Shown here piece after piece: positions 15,301 through 28,582 of a stretch of 64,000 bases of DNA. How positions within the stretch are numbered: the stretch's first letter is position 1; every line of letters begins with the position of its first letter. Position numbers and translations under genes: made by a program. Under the pieces are notes generated by a model. The model saw only the letters and a program-made list of their open reading frames with translations, searched no databases and had not been told where the DNA came from. Location of the stretch: NCBI RefSeq assembly GCF_910591885.1, contig NW_025963557.1, positions 1,364,001-1,428,000 of the forward strand, written 5' to 3'. The DNA is from Bombus terrestris. Its lineage: Eukaryota; Arthropoda; Insecta; Hymenoptera; Apidae.

Positions 15301-18003
15301 TTACGATATAACGTATGACGCTATGTATTATAACGATATAACGTACAACGTTATATAGAATTACGATATAACGCACAACGTTATGTCGTATTACGTTATA
15401 ACGTATCATGTCATGTAGTATTACGTTATTACGAATAACGTTATATTGTGTTACTTTATATCGTATGACGTCATGTAGTATTACGTTATTACGTATGGCG
15501 TTATGTAGTATTACGATATAACGTATGACGTCATGTGGTATTACGTTATTACGAATAACGTTATATTGTGTTACTTTATATCGTATGACGTCATCTAGTA
15601 TTACGTTATAACGTATGACGACGTGTAGTATTACGTTATAACGTATGACGTTATGTATTATTACGATATAACGTAATACGTTATGCAGTATTAGGTTATA
15701 TCGTATGACGTTATGGAGTATTGCGTTATAACGTATGACGTCATGTGGTATTACGTTATTACGAATAACGTTATATTGTGTTACTTTATAACGTATGGCG
15801 TTATGTAGTGTTACGTTATAACGTATGACGTCGTGTAGTATTACGTTATAACGTATGACGTTATGTATTATTACGATATAACGTAATACGTTATATAGTG
15901 ATACTTTATAACGTATGACCTTATGTTGTGTTACGTTATAACGTATGACGTCATGTAGTATTACGATATAACGTACTACGTTATATAGAATTACGATATA
16001 ACGCACAACGTTATGTCGTATTACCTTATAACGTATCATGTCATGTAGTTTTTCGTTATAACGTATGACGTTACGCAGTATTACGATATAACTTATGATG
16101 TTATGGAGTATTACGTTATAACGTATGACGTTATGTATTATTACGATATAGCGTACTACGCTATATAGAATTACGATATAACGCACAACGTTATGTCGTA
16201 TTACGTTATAACGTATGAGGTCATGTTGTATTACGTTATCACGAATATCGTAATATTGTGTTACTTTATGACGTATGACGTCATGTAGTATTACTTTATG
16301 ACGTATGACGTCATGTAGTATTACGTTATAACGTATGACGTTACGCAGTATTACGTTATAACGTATGATGTTATGTAGTATTACGTTATAAAGTATGACG
16401 TTATGGAGTATTACGTTATAACGTATGAGGTCATGTGATATTACGTTATCACGAATATCGTAATATTGTGTTACTTTATGACGTATGACGTCATGTAGTA
16501 TTACGTTATAAAATATAACGTCATGTAGTATTACGATATAACGTACAACGCTGCATGGAATTACGATATAACGCACAACGTTATGTCGTATTACGTTATA
16601 ACGTATCATGTCATGTAGTATTACGTTATAACGTATGACGTCATGTGGTATTACGTTATTGCTAATAACGGTATATTGTGCTACTTTATGACGTATGCCG
16701 TCATGTAGTATTAGGATATATCTTATTACGTTATGTAGTATTACGTTATTACGAATAACATTATATAGTGATACTTTATAACGTATGACCTTATGTTGTG
16801 TTACGTTATAACATATGACGTCATGTAGTATTACGTTATTACGAATATCGTTACAATGTGTTACTTTATTACGTATGACGTCATGTAGTCTTACGTTATA
16901 ACGTATGGCGATATGTAGTATTACGATATAACGTATCACGTCATGTGGTATTACGTTATTGCGAATAAAGTTTTATTGTGTTACTTTATGACGTATGACG
17001 TCATGTAGTATTACGTTGTAACGTATGACGGTATGTAATATTACGTTATTCCGTATAACGTTATATAGTGTTACTTTATGAAGTATGACGTTATGTTGTA
17101 TTACGTTATAACGTTTGACGTTATGGGGCATTTCGTTATAACGTATGACGTCATGTGACATTACGTTATTACGAATAACGTTATATTGTGTTACTTTATG
17201 TAGTATGACTTATGTAGTATGACGTGATGTATTATTACTTTATAATGTATGACCTTATGTAGCATTACGGTATTACGAATGACGTTGTATTGTGTTACTT
17301 TATAACGTATGACGTTATTTAGTGTTACGTTATAATGTATGACGTCGTGTAGTATTACGTTATAACGTATGACGTTATGTATTATTACGATATAACGTAA
17401 TACGTTATGCAGTATTGGGTTATAACGTATGACGTCATGTACTTTGCGTTATAACGTATGACGTTACGCAGTATTACGTTATAACGTATGATGTTATGGA
17501 GTATTACGTTATAACGTATGACGTTATGTATTATTAAGAAATAGCGTACAACGTTATATAGAATTACGATATAACGCACAACGTTATGTCGTATTACGTT
17601 ATAACGTATGAGGTCATGTGGTATTACGTTATTACGAATATCGTAATATTGTGTTACTTCATGAGGTATGACTTCATGTAGTATTACTTTATGACGTATG
17701 ACGTTATGTATTATTACGATATAACGTATGACGTTATGCAGTATTAGGTTATAACGTATGACGTCATGCAGTTTTGCGTTATAACGTATGACGTTATGGA
17801 GTATTACGTTATAACGTATGGCGTTATGTAGTATTACGATATAACGTATGTCGTCATGTGGTATTACGTTATAGCTAATAACGGTATATTGTGTTACTTT
17901 ATGACGTATGACGTCATGTAGTATTACTTTATGACGTATGACGTCATGTAGCATTAGGATATAACTTATTACGTTATGTAGTATTACGTTATTACGAATA
18001 ACG
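12400..18003. repeat. 5.6-kb block, copy 2
   Basis: Second copy of the 297-5,930 block. Homology to copy 1 begins near 12,400 at TATGATGTTATGTAG; just before this the two contexts differ. It stays nearly identical to about 18,000, then resembles the 1.3-1.5 kb region as much as the expected 5.9-6.1 kb region, which suggests exchange between related marker units. Differences from copy 1 include one fewer monomer at 14,354-14,413, CGTTTTAACG at about 13,804 where copy 1 has CGTTATAACG, and CGTTATTACG at about 15,483 for CGTTATAACG. Confidence 0.85.
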
Positions 18004-18280
18004 TTACATAGTGATACTTTATAACGTATGACCTTATGTTGTGTTATGTTATAACGTATGACGTCATGTGGTATTACGTTATTACGAATAACGTTATATT
18101 GTGTTACTTTATGTAGTATGACTTATGCAGTATGACGTGACGTAGTATTACTTTATAATGTATGACGTTATGTAGCATTACGGTATTACGAGTAACATTG
18201 TATTGTGTTACTTTATAACGTATGGCGTTATTTAGTGTTACGTTATAGCGTATGACGTCGTGTAGTATTACGTTATAACG

Positions 18281-18460
18281 TATGACGCCATGCAGTATTA
18301 GGTTATAACGTATGACGTCATGTAATATTACGTTATAACGTATGGCGTTATGTAGAATTACGATATAACGTATGACGTCATGTGGTATTACGTTATTGCT
18401 AATAACGGTATATTGTGTTACTTTATGACGTATGACGTCATGTAGTATTACGTTATAACG
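18281..18460. repeat. 180-bp tandem duplication, copy 1
   Basis: Six monomers starting TATGACGCCATGCAG are followed at once by a second, apparently identical set at 18,461-18,640. Marker variants GTAATATTACG and GCTAATAACGGTATATTG occur once in each. No difference was found by eye across the pair until its end (CGTTATAACG against CGTTATAACA). Confidence 0.9.
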
Positions 18461-18640
18461 TATGACGCCATGCAGTATTAGGTTATAACGTATGACGTCA
18501 TGTAATATTACGTTATAACGTATGGCGTTATGTAGAATTACGATATAACGTATGACGTCATGTGGTATTACGTTATTGCTAATAACGGTATATTGTGTTA
18601 CTTTATGACGTATGACGTCATGTAGTATTACGTTATAACA
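18461..18640. repeat. 180-bp tandem duplication, copy 2
   Basis: Second copy of the six-monomer block at 18,281-18,460. The last base of CGTTATAAC(G/A) marks where it rejoins the older context. Confidence 0.9.
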
Positions 18641-21600
18641 TATGACGTCATGTAGTATTACGATATAACGTACAACGTTGCATAGAATTACGATATAACG
18701 CACAACGTTATGTCGTATTAGGTTATAACGTATCATGTCATGTAGTATTACGTTATAACGTATGACGTTATGGAGTATTACGATATAACGTAATACGTTA
18801 TGCAGTATTGGGTTATAACGTATGACGTCATGTAGTATTTCTTTATGACGTATGACGTTATGTATTATTACGATATAACGTATGACGTTATGTATTATTA
18901 CGGTATAACGTATGACGTTATGCAGTATTATGTTATAACGTATGACGTCATGCAGTTTTGCGTTATAACGTATGACGTCATGTAGTATTACTTTATGACG
19001 TATGACGTTATGTATTATTACGATATAACGTATGACGTTATGTATTATTACGATATAACGTATGACGCCATGCAGTATTAGGTTATAACGTATGACGTCA
19101 TGTAGTATTACGTTATAATGTATGGCGATATGTAGTATTACGATATAACGTATGACGTCATGTGGTATTACGTTATTACGAATAACGTTATATTGTGTTA
19201 CTTTATATCGTATGACGTCATGTAGTATTACGATATAACGTATGACGCTATGTATTATAACGATATAACGTACAACGTTATATAGAATTACGATATAACG
19301 CACAACGTTATGTCGTATTACGTTATAACGTATCATGTCATGTAGTATTACGTTATTACGAATAACGTTATATTGTGTTACTTTATATCGTATGACGTCA
19401 TGTAGCATTACTTTATAACGTATGACGTCATGTAGCATTACGTTATAACGTATGGCGTTATGTAGTATTACTATATAACGTATGACGTCATGTGGTATTG
19501 CGTTATTGCTAATAACGGTATATTGTGCTACTTTATGACGTATGACGTCATGTAGTATTACGTTATTACGAATATCGTTACATTGTGTTACTTTATAACG
19601 TATGACGTCATGTAGTAGTACGTTATAACGTATGGCGATATGTAGTATTACGATATAACGTATGACGTCATGTGGTATTACGTTATTGCGAATAACGTTT
19701 TATTGTGTTACTTTATGACGTATGACGTCATGTAGTATTACGTTACAACGTATGATGGTATGTAATATTACGTTATTCCGTACAACGTTATATAGTGTTA
19801 CTTTATGAAGTATGACGTTATGTTGTATTACGTTATAACGTATGACGTCATGTAGCATTAGGATATAACTTATTACGTTATGTAGTATTAGGTTATTACG
19901 AATAACGTTATATAGTGATACTTTATAACGTATGACCTTATGTTGTGTTACGTTATAACGTATGAGGTCATGTTGTATTACGTTATCACGAATATCGTAA
20001 TATTGTGTTACTTTATGACGTATGACGTCATGTAGTATTACTTTATGACGTATGACGTCATGTAGTATTACGTTATAACATATGACGTCATGTAGTATTA
20101 CGATATAACGTACAACGTTGCATAGAATTACGATATAACGCACAACGTTATGTCGCATTACGTTATAACGTATCATGTCATGTAGTATTACGCTATAACG
20201 TATGACGTTATGGAGTATTACGTTATAACGTATGACGTCATGTGGTATTGCTTTATTACGAATAACATTATATTGTGTTACTTTATAACGTATGACGTCA
20301 TGTAGTATTACGCTATAACGTATGCCGTCATTTAGTATTACGTTAGAACATATGACGTCATGTGCTATTACGATATAACGTACAACGTTATATAGAATAA
20401 GGATATAACGCACAACGTTATGTCGTGTTACGTTATAACGTATGACGTTACGCAGTATTACGTTATAACGTATGATGTTATGTAGTATTACGTTATAACG
20501 TATGACGTCATGTGGTATTACTTTACTACGAATAACGTTATATTGTGTTACTTTATAACGTATGGCGTTATGTAGTGTTACGTTATAACGTATGACGTCG
20601 TGTAGTATTACGTTATAACGTATGACGTTATGTATTATTACGATATAACGTAATACGTTATGCAGTATTAGGTTATATCGTATGACGTTATGGAGTATTG
20701 CGTTATAACGTATGACGTCAGGTGGTATTACGTTATTACGAATAACGTTATATTGTGTTACTTTATAACGTATGGCGTTATGTAGTGTTACGTTATAACG
20801 TATGACGTCGTGTAGTATTACGTTATAACGTATGACGTTATGTATTATTACGATATAACGTAATACGTTATGCAGTATTAGGTTATAACGTATGACGTCA
20901 TTTAGTTTTGCGTTTTAACGTATGACGTTACGCAGTATTACGTTATAACGTATTATGTTATGGAGTATTGCGTTATAACGTATGACGTCATGTGGTATTA
21001 CTTTACTACGAATAACGTTATATTGTGTTACTTTATAACGTATGGCGTTATGTAGTGTTACGTTATAACGTATGACGTCGTGTAGTATTACGTTATAACG
21101 TATTACGTTATGTATTATTATGATATAACGTAATACGTTATATAGTGATACTTTATAACGTATGACCTTATGTTGTGTTACGTTATAACGTATGACGTCA
21201 TGTAGTATTACGATATAACGTACTACGTTATATAGAATTACGATATAACGCACAACGTTATGTCGTATTACGTTATAACGTATCATGTCATGTAGTTTTT
21301 CGTTATAACGTATGACGTTACGCAGTATTACGATATAACGTATGATGTTATGGAGTATTACGTTATAACGTATGACGTTATGTATTATTACGATATAGCG
21401 TACTACGCTATATAGAATTACGATATAACGCACAACGTTATGTCGTATTACGTTATAACGTATGAGGTCATGTTGTATTACGTTATCACGAATATCGTAA
21501 TATTGTGTTACTTTATGACGTATGACGTCAAGTAGTATTACTTTATGACGTATGACGTCATGTAGTATTACGTTATAACATATGACGTCATGTAGTATTA

Positions 21601-22199
21601 CGATATAACGTACAACGTTGCATAGAATTACGATATAACGCACAACGTTATGTCGTATTACGTTATAACGTAACATGTCATGTAGTATTACGCTATAACG
21701 TATGACGTTATGGAGTATTACGTTATAACGTATGACGTCATGTGGTATTGCTTTATTACGAATAACATTATATTGTGTTACTTTATAACGTATGACGTCA
21801 TGTAGTATTACGCTATAACGTATGCCGTCATGTAGTATTACGTTATAGCATATGACGTCATGTGCTATTACGATATAACGTACAACGTTATATAGAATAA
21901 CGATATAACGCACAACGTTATGTCGTGTTACGTTATAACGTATGACGTTACGCAGTATTACGTTATAACGTATGCTGTTATGGAGTATTACGTTATAACG
22001 TATGACGTCATGTGGTATTACGTTATTACGAATAACGTTATATTGTGTTACTTTATAACGTATGATGTTATGGAGTATTGCGTTATAACGTATGCCGTCA
22101 TGTAGTATTAGGATATAACTTATTACGTTATGTAGTATTACGTTATTACGAATAACGTTATATAGTGATACTTTATAACGTATGACCTTATGTTGTGTT

Positions 22200-23250
22200 A
22201 CGTTATAACGTATGACGTCATGTAGTATTACGATATAACGTACTACGTTATATAGAATTACGATATAACGCACAACGTTATGTCGTATTACGTTATAACG
22301 TATCATGTCATGTAGTTTTGCGTTATAACGTATGACGTTACGCAGTATTACGTTATAACGTATGACGTCATGTAGTATTACGTTATAACGTATGACGTTA
22401 TGTATTATTACGATATAGCGTACTACGTTATATAGAATTGCGATATAACGCACAACGTTATGTCGTATTACGTTATAACGTATGAGGTCATGTTGTATTA
22501 CGTTATCACGAATATCGTAATATTGTGTTACTTTATGACGTATGACGTCATGTAGTATTACTTTATGACGTATGACGTCATGTAGTATTACGTTATAACA
22601 TATGACGTCATGTAGTATTACGATATAACGTACAACGTTGCATAGAATTACGATATAACGCACAACGTTATGTCGTATTAGGTTATAACGTATCATGTCA
22701 TGTAGTATTACGTTATAACGTATGACGTTATGGAGTATTACGATATAACGTAATACGTTATGCAGTATTGGGTTATAACGTATGACGTCATGTAGTTTTG
22801 AGTTATAACGTATGACGTTACGCAGTATTACGTTATAACGTATGATGTTATGGAGTATTATGTTATAACGTATGACTTCATGTGGTATTGCTTTATTACG
22901 AATAACATTATATTGTGTTACTTTATGTAGTATGACTTATGTAGTATGACGTGATGTAGTATTACTTTATAATGTATGACGTTATGTAGCATTACGGTAT
23001 TGCGAGTAACGTTGTATTGTGTTACTTTATAACGTATGACGTTATGTAGTGTTACGTTATAACGTATGACGTTATGTATTATTACGATATAACGTATGAC
23101 GTTATGTATTATTACGATATAACGTACAACGTTATATAGAATTACGATATAACGCACAACGTTATGTCGTATTACGTTATAACGTATCATGTCATGTAGT
23201 TTTGCGTTATAACGTATGACGTTACGCAGTATTACGTTATAACGTATGAC
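22200..23250. repeat. Block shared with 31.2-32.2 kb
   Basis: The sequence around the 44-bp marker at 22,922 matches that around 31,934 at an offset of 9,012 bp, including the rare forms TTTTGAGTTATAACG and TATGACTTCATGTGG just upstream. After about 23.2 kb the offset falls to 8,952, because the right-hand copy lacks two monomers. Most of the 9 kb between them consists of the 1,590-bp and 2,580-bp duplications described separately. Confidence 0.75.
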
Positions 23251-24840
23251 GTCATGTAGTATTACGTTATAAAGTATGACGTTATGGAGTATTACGTTAT
23301 AACGTATGAGGTCATGTGGTATTACGTTATCACGAATATCGTAATATTGTGTTACTTTATGACGTATGACGTCATGTAGTATTACGTCATAACGTATGAC
23401 GGCGTGATATATTACGTTATTCGGTATAACGTTATATAGTGTTACCTTATGAAGTATGACGTTATGTTGTATTACGTTATAACGTATGACGTCATGTAGC
23501 ATTACGTTATAACGTATGATGTTATGGAGTATTACGTTATAACGTATGACGTCATGTGGTATTACTTTACTGCGAATAACGTTATATTGTGTTACTTTAT
23601 GACGTATGACGTCATGTAGTATTACGTCATAACGTATGACGGTATGAAATATTACGCTATTCCGTATAACGTTATATAGTCTTACTTAATGAAGTATGAC
23701 GTTATGTTGTATTACGTTATAACGTATGCCGTCATGTAGTATTAGGATATAACTTATTACGTTATGTAGTATTACGTTATTACGAATAACGTTATATAGT
23801 GATACTTTATAACGTATGACCTTATGTTGTGTTACGTTATAACGTATGACGTCATGTAGTATTACGATATAACGTACTACGTTATATAGAATTACGATAT
23901 AACGCACAACGTTATGTCGTATTACGTTATAACGTATCATGTCATGTAGTTTTTCGTTATAACGTATGACGTTACGCAGTATTACGATATAACGTATGAT
24001 GTTATGGAGTATTACGTTATAACGTATGACGTTATGTATTATTACGATATAGCGTACTACGCTATATAGAATTACGATATAACGCACAACGTTATGTCGT
24101 ATTACGTTATAACGTATGAGGTCATGTTGTATTACGTTATCACGAATATCGTAATATTGTGTTACTTTATGCTGTATGACGTCAAGTAGTATTCATTTAT
24201 GACGTATGACGTCATGTAGTATTACGTTATAACATATGACGTCATGTAATATTACGATATAACGTACAACGTTGCATAGAATTACGATATAACGCACAAC
24301 GTTATGTCGTATTACGTTATAACGTAACATGTCATGTAGTATTACGCTATAACGTATGACGTTATGGAGTATTACGTTATAACGTATGACGTCATGTGGT
24401 ATTGCTTTATTACGAATAACAATATATTGTGTTACTTTATAACGTATGACGTCATGTAGTATTACGCTATAACGTATGCCGTCATGTAGTATTACGTTAT
24501 AGCATATGACGTCATGTGCTATTACGATATAACGTACAACGTTATATAGAATAACGATATAACGCACAACGTTATGTCGTGTTACGTTATAACGTATGAC
24601 GTTACGCAGTATTACGTTATAACGTATGCTGTTATGGAGTATTACGTTATAACGTATGACGTCATGTGGTATTACTTTACTACGAATAACGTTATATTGT
24701 GTTACTTTATAACGTATGACGTCATGTAGTATTACGTCATAACGTATGACGGTATGAAATATTACGCTATTCCGTATAACGTTATATAGTCTTACTTAAT
24801 GAAGTATGACGTTATGTTGTATTACGTTATAACGTATGCC
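23251..24840. repeat. 1,590-bp duplication, unit 1
   Basis: The unit spans exactly 53 monomer lengths and starts at GTCATGTAGTATTACG followed by TTATAAAGTATGAC. It is followed directly by a second copy. The two look identical over about 1.47 kb, including oddities such as TTATGCTGTATGACGTCAAG (24,168 and 25,758) and the GTATTCATTTATGACG error just after it. Such perfect identity implies a very recent event, or an assembly artefact. Confidence 0.88.
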
Positions 24841-26309
24841 GTCATGTAGTATTACGTTATAAAGTATGACGTTATGGAGTATTACGTTATAACGTATGAG
24901 GTCATGTGGTATTACGTTATCACGAATATCGTAATATTGTGTTACTTTATGACGTATGACGTCATGTAGTATTACGTCATAACGTATGACGGCGTGATAT
25001 ATTACGTTATTCGGTATAACGTTATATAGTGTTACCTTATGAAGTATGACGTTATGTTGTATTACGTTATAACGTATGACGTCATGTAGCATTACGTTAT
25101 AACGTATGATGTTATGGAGTATTACGTTATAACGTATGACGTCATGTGGTATTACTTTACTGCGAATAACGTTATATTGTGTTACTTTATGACGTATGAC
25201 GTCATGTAGTATTACGTCATAACGTATGACGGTATGAAATATTACGCTATTCCGTATAACGTTATATAGTCTTACTTAATGAAGTATGACGTTATGTTGT
25301 ATTACGTTATAACGTATGCCGTCATGTAGTATTAGGATATAACTTATTACGTTATGTAGTATTACGTTATTACGAATAACGTTATATAGTGATACTTTAT
25401 AACGTATGACCTTATGTTGTGTTACGTTATAACGTATGACGTCATGTAGTATTACGATATAACGTACTACGTTATATAGAATTACGATATAACGCACAAC
25501 GTTATGTCGTATTACGTTATAACGTATCATGTCATGTAGTTTTTCGTTATAACGTATGACGTTACGCAGTATTACGATATAACGTATGATGTTATGGAGT
25601 ATTACGTTATAACGTATGACGTTATGTATTATTACGATATAGCGTACTACGCTATATAGAATTACGATATAACGCACAACGTTATGTCGTATTACGTTAT
25701 AACGTATGAGGTCATGTTGTATTACGTTATCACGAATATCGTAATATTGTGTTACTTTATGCTGTATGACGTCAAGTAGTATTCATTTATGACGTATGAC
25801 GTCATGTAGTATTACGTTATAACATATGACGTCATGTAATATTACGATATAACGTACAACGTTGCATAGAATTACGATATAACGCACAACGTTATGTCGT
25901 ATTACGTTATAACGTAACATGTCATGTAGTATTACGCTATAACGTATGACGTTATGGAGTATTACGTTATAACGTATGACGTCATGTGGTATTGCTTTAT
26001 TACGAATAACAATATATTGTGTTACTTTATAACGTATGACGTCATGTAGTATTACGCTATAACGTATGCCGTCATGTAGTATTACGTTATAGCATATGAC
26101 GTCATGTGCTATTACGATATAACGTACAACGTTATATAGAATAACGATATAACGCACAACGTTATGTCGTGTTACGTTATAACGTATGACGTTACGCAGT
26201 ATTACGTTATAACGTATGCTGTTATGGAGTATTACGTTATAACGTATGACGTCATGTGGTATTACTTTACTACGAATAACGTTATATTGTGTTACTTTAT
26301 AACGTATGG
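24841..26309. repeat. 1,590-bp duplication, unit 2 (partial)
   Basis: Second copy of 23,251-24,719. It diverges near 26,309, where TATGGCGTTATGTAG replaces TATGACGTCATGTAG. Its last 300 bp also form the start of the 2,580-bp duplication, so the segment at 24.41-24.72 kb now exists three times (24.41, 26.00 and 28.58 kb). Confidence 0.86.
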
Positions 26310-28582
26310 CGTTATGTAGTGTTACGTTATAACGTATGACGTCGTGTAGTATTACGTTGTAACGTATGACGTTATGTATTATTACGATATAACGTAATAC
26401 GTTATGCAGTATTAGGTTATAACGTATGACGTTATGGAGTATTACGTTATAACGTATGACGTCATGTGGTATTACGATATTACGAATAACGTTATATTGT
26501 GTTACTTTATAACGTATGATGTTATGGAGTATTGCGTTATAACGTATGACGTCATGTGGTATTACTTTACTACGAATAACGTTATATTGTGTTACTTTAT
26601 AACGTATGGCGTTATGTAGTGTTACGTTATAACGTATGACGTCGTGTAGTATTACGTTATAACGTATTACGTTATGTATTATTACGATATAACGTAATAC
26701 GTTATAAAGTATTAGGTTATAACGTATGACGTTATGGAGCATTACGTTATAACGTATGGCGTTATGTAGTATTACTATAAAACGTATGACGTCATGTGGT
26801 ATTACGTTATTGCTAATAACGGTATATTGTGCTACTTTATGGCGTATGACGTCATGTAGTATTACGTCATAACGTATGACGGTATGAAATATTACGTTAT
26901 TCCGTATAACGTTATATAGTCTTACTTTATGAAGTATGACGTTATGTTGTATTACGTTAACGTATGCCGTCATGTAGTATTAGGATATAACTTATTACGT
27001 TATGTAGTATTACGTTATTACGAATAACATTATATACTGATACTATATAACGTATGACCTTATGTTGTGTTACGTTATAACATATGACGTCGTGTAGTAT
27101 TACGTTATTACGAATATCGTTACATTGTGTTACTTTATAACGTATGACGTCATGTAGTAGTACGTTATAACGTATGGCGATATGTAGTATTACGATATAA
27201 CGTATGACGTCATGTGGTATTACGTTACTGCGAATGACGTTTTATTGTGTTACTTTATGACGTATGACGTCATGTAGTATTACGTTACAACGTATGACGG
27301 TATGTAATATTACGTTATTCCGTACAACGTTATATAGTGTTACTTTATGAAGTATGACGTTATGTTGTATTACGTTATAACGCATGACGTCATGTAGCAT
27401 TAGGATATAACTTATTACGTTATGCAGTATTACTTTATTACGAATAACGTTATATAGTGATACTTTATAACGTATGACCTTATGTTGTGTTACGTTATAA
27501 CGTATGACGTCATGTAGTATTACGATATAACGTACTACGTTATATAGAATTACGATATAACGCACAACGTTATGTCGTATTACGTTATAACGTATCATGT
27601 CATGTAGTTTTGCGTTATAACGTATGACGTTACGCAGTATTACGTTATAACGTATGACGTCATGTGGTATTACGTTATTACGAATAACGTTATATTGTGT
27701 TACTTTATATCGTATGATGTCATCTAGTATTACGTTATAACGTATGACGGTATGCAGTATTAGGCTATAACGTATGACGTTATGCATTTTTACGATATAA
27801 CGTATGACGCTATGCAGTATTAGGTTATAACGTATGACGTCATGTAGCACTACTTTATAACGTATGACGTCATGTAGCATTACGTTATAACGTATGGCGT
27901 TATGTAGTATTACTATATAACGTATGACGTCATGTGGTATTACGTTATTGCTAATAACGGTATATTGTGCTACTTTATGACGTATGACGTCATGTAGTAT
28001 TACGTCATAACGTATGACGGTATGAAATATTACGCTATTCCGTATAACGTTATATAGTCTTACTTAATGAAGTATGACGTTATGTTGTATTACGTTATAA
28101 CGTATGCCGTCATGTAGTATTAGGATATAACCTATTACGTTATGTAGTATTACGTTATTACGAATAACATTATATAGTGATACTTTATAACGTATGACCT
28201 TATGTTGTGTTGCGTTATAACATATGACGTCATGTAGTATTACGTTATTACGAATATCGTTACATTGTGATACTTTATAACGTATGACGTCATGTAGTAG
28301 TACGTTATAACGTATGGCGATATGTAGTATTACGATATAACGTATGACGTCATGTGGTATTACGTTATTGCGAATAACGTTTTATTGTGTTACTTTATGA
28401 CGTATGACGTCATGTAGTATTACGTTACAACGTATGACGGTATGTAATATAACGTTATTCCGTACAACGTTATATAGTGTTACTTTATGAAGTATGACGT
28501 TATGTTGTATTACGTTATAACGTATGACGTCATGTAGCATTAGGATATAACTTATTACGTTATGTAGTATTACTTTATTACG
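26003..28582. repeat. 2,580-bp tandem duplication, unit 1
   Basis: The unit is 86 monomer lengths and abuts its copy at about 28,583. It contains a private 2-bp loss, ATTACGTTAACGTATGCC near 26,955, so offsets to the copy are 2,578 before and 2,580 after it. By eye only about half a dozen other differences separate the two units, for example GGAGTATT/GGAGCATT near 26,435/29,013 and TAGCAC/TAGCAT near 27,845/30,425. Confidence 0.87.

Noticed and set aside
18000..18110. Clean end of the 12.1-kb duplication at one base
   Set aside because: The sequence there resembles both the 1.3-1.5 kb and the 5.9-6.1 kb regions, so a single breakpoint cannot be fixed by eye; only an approximate end is given.
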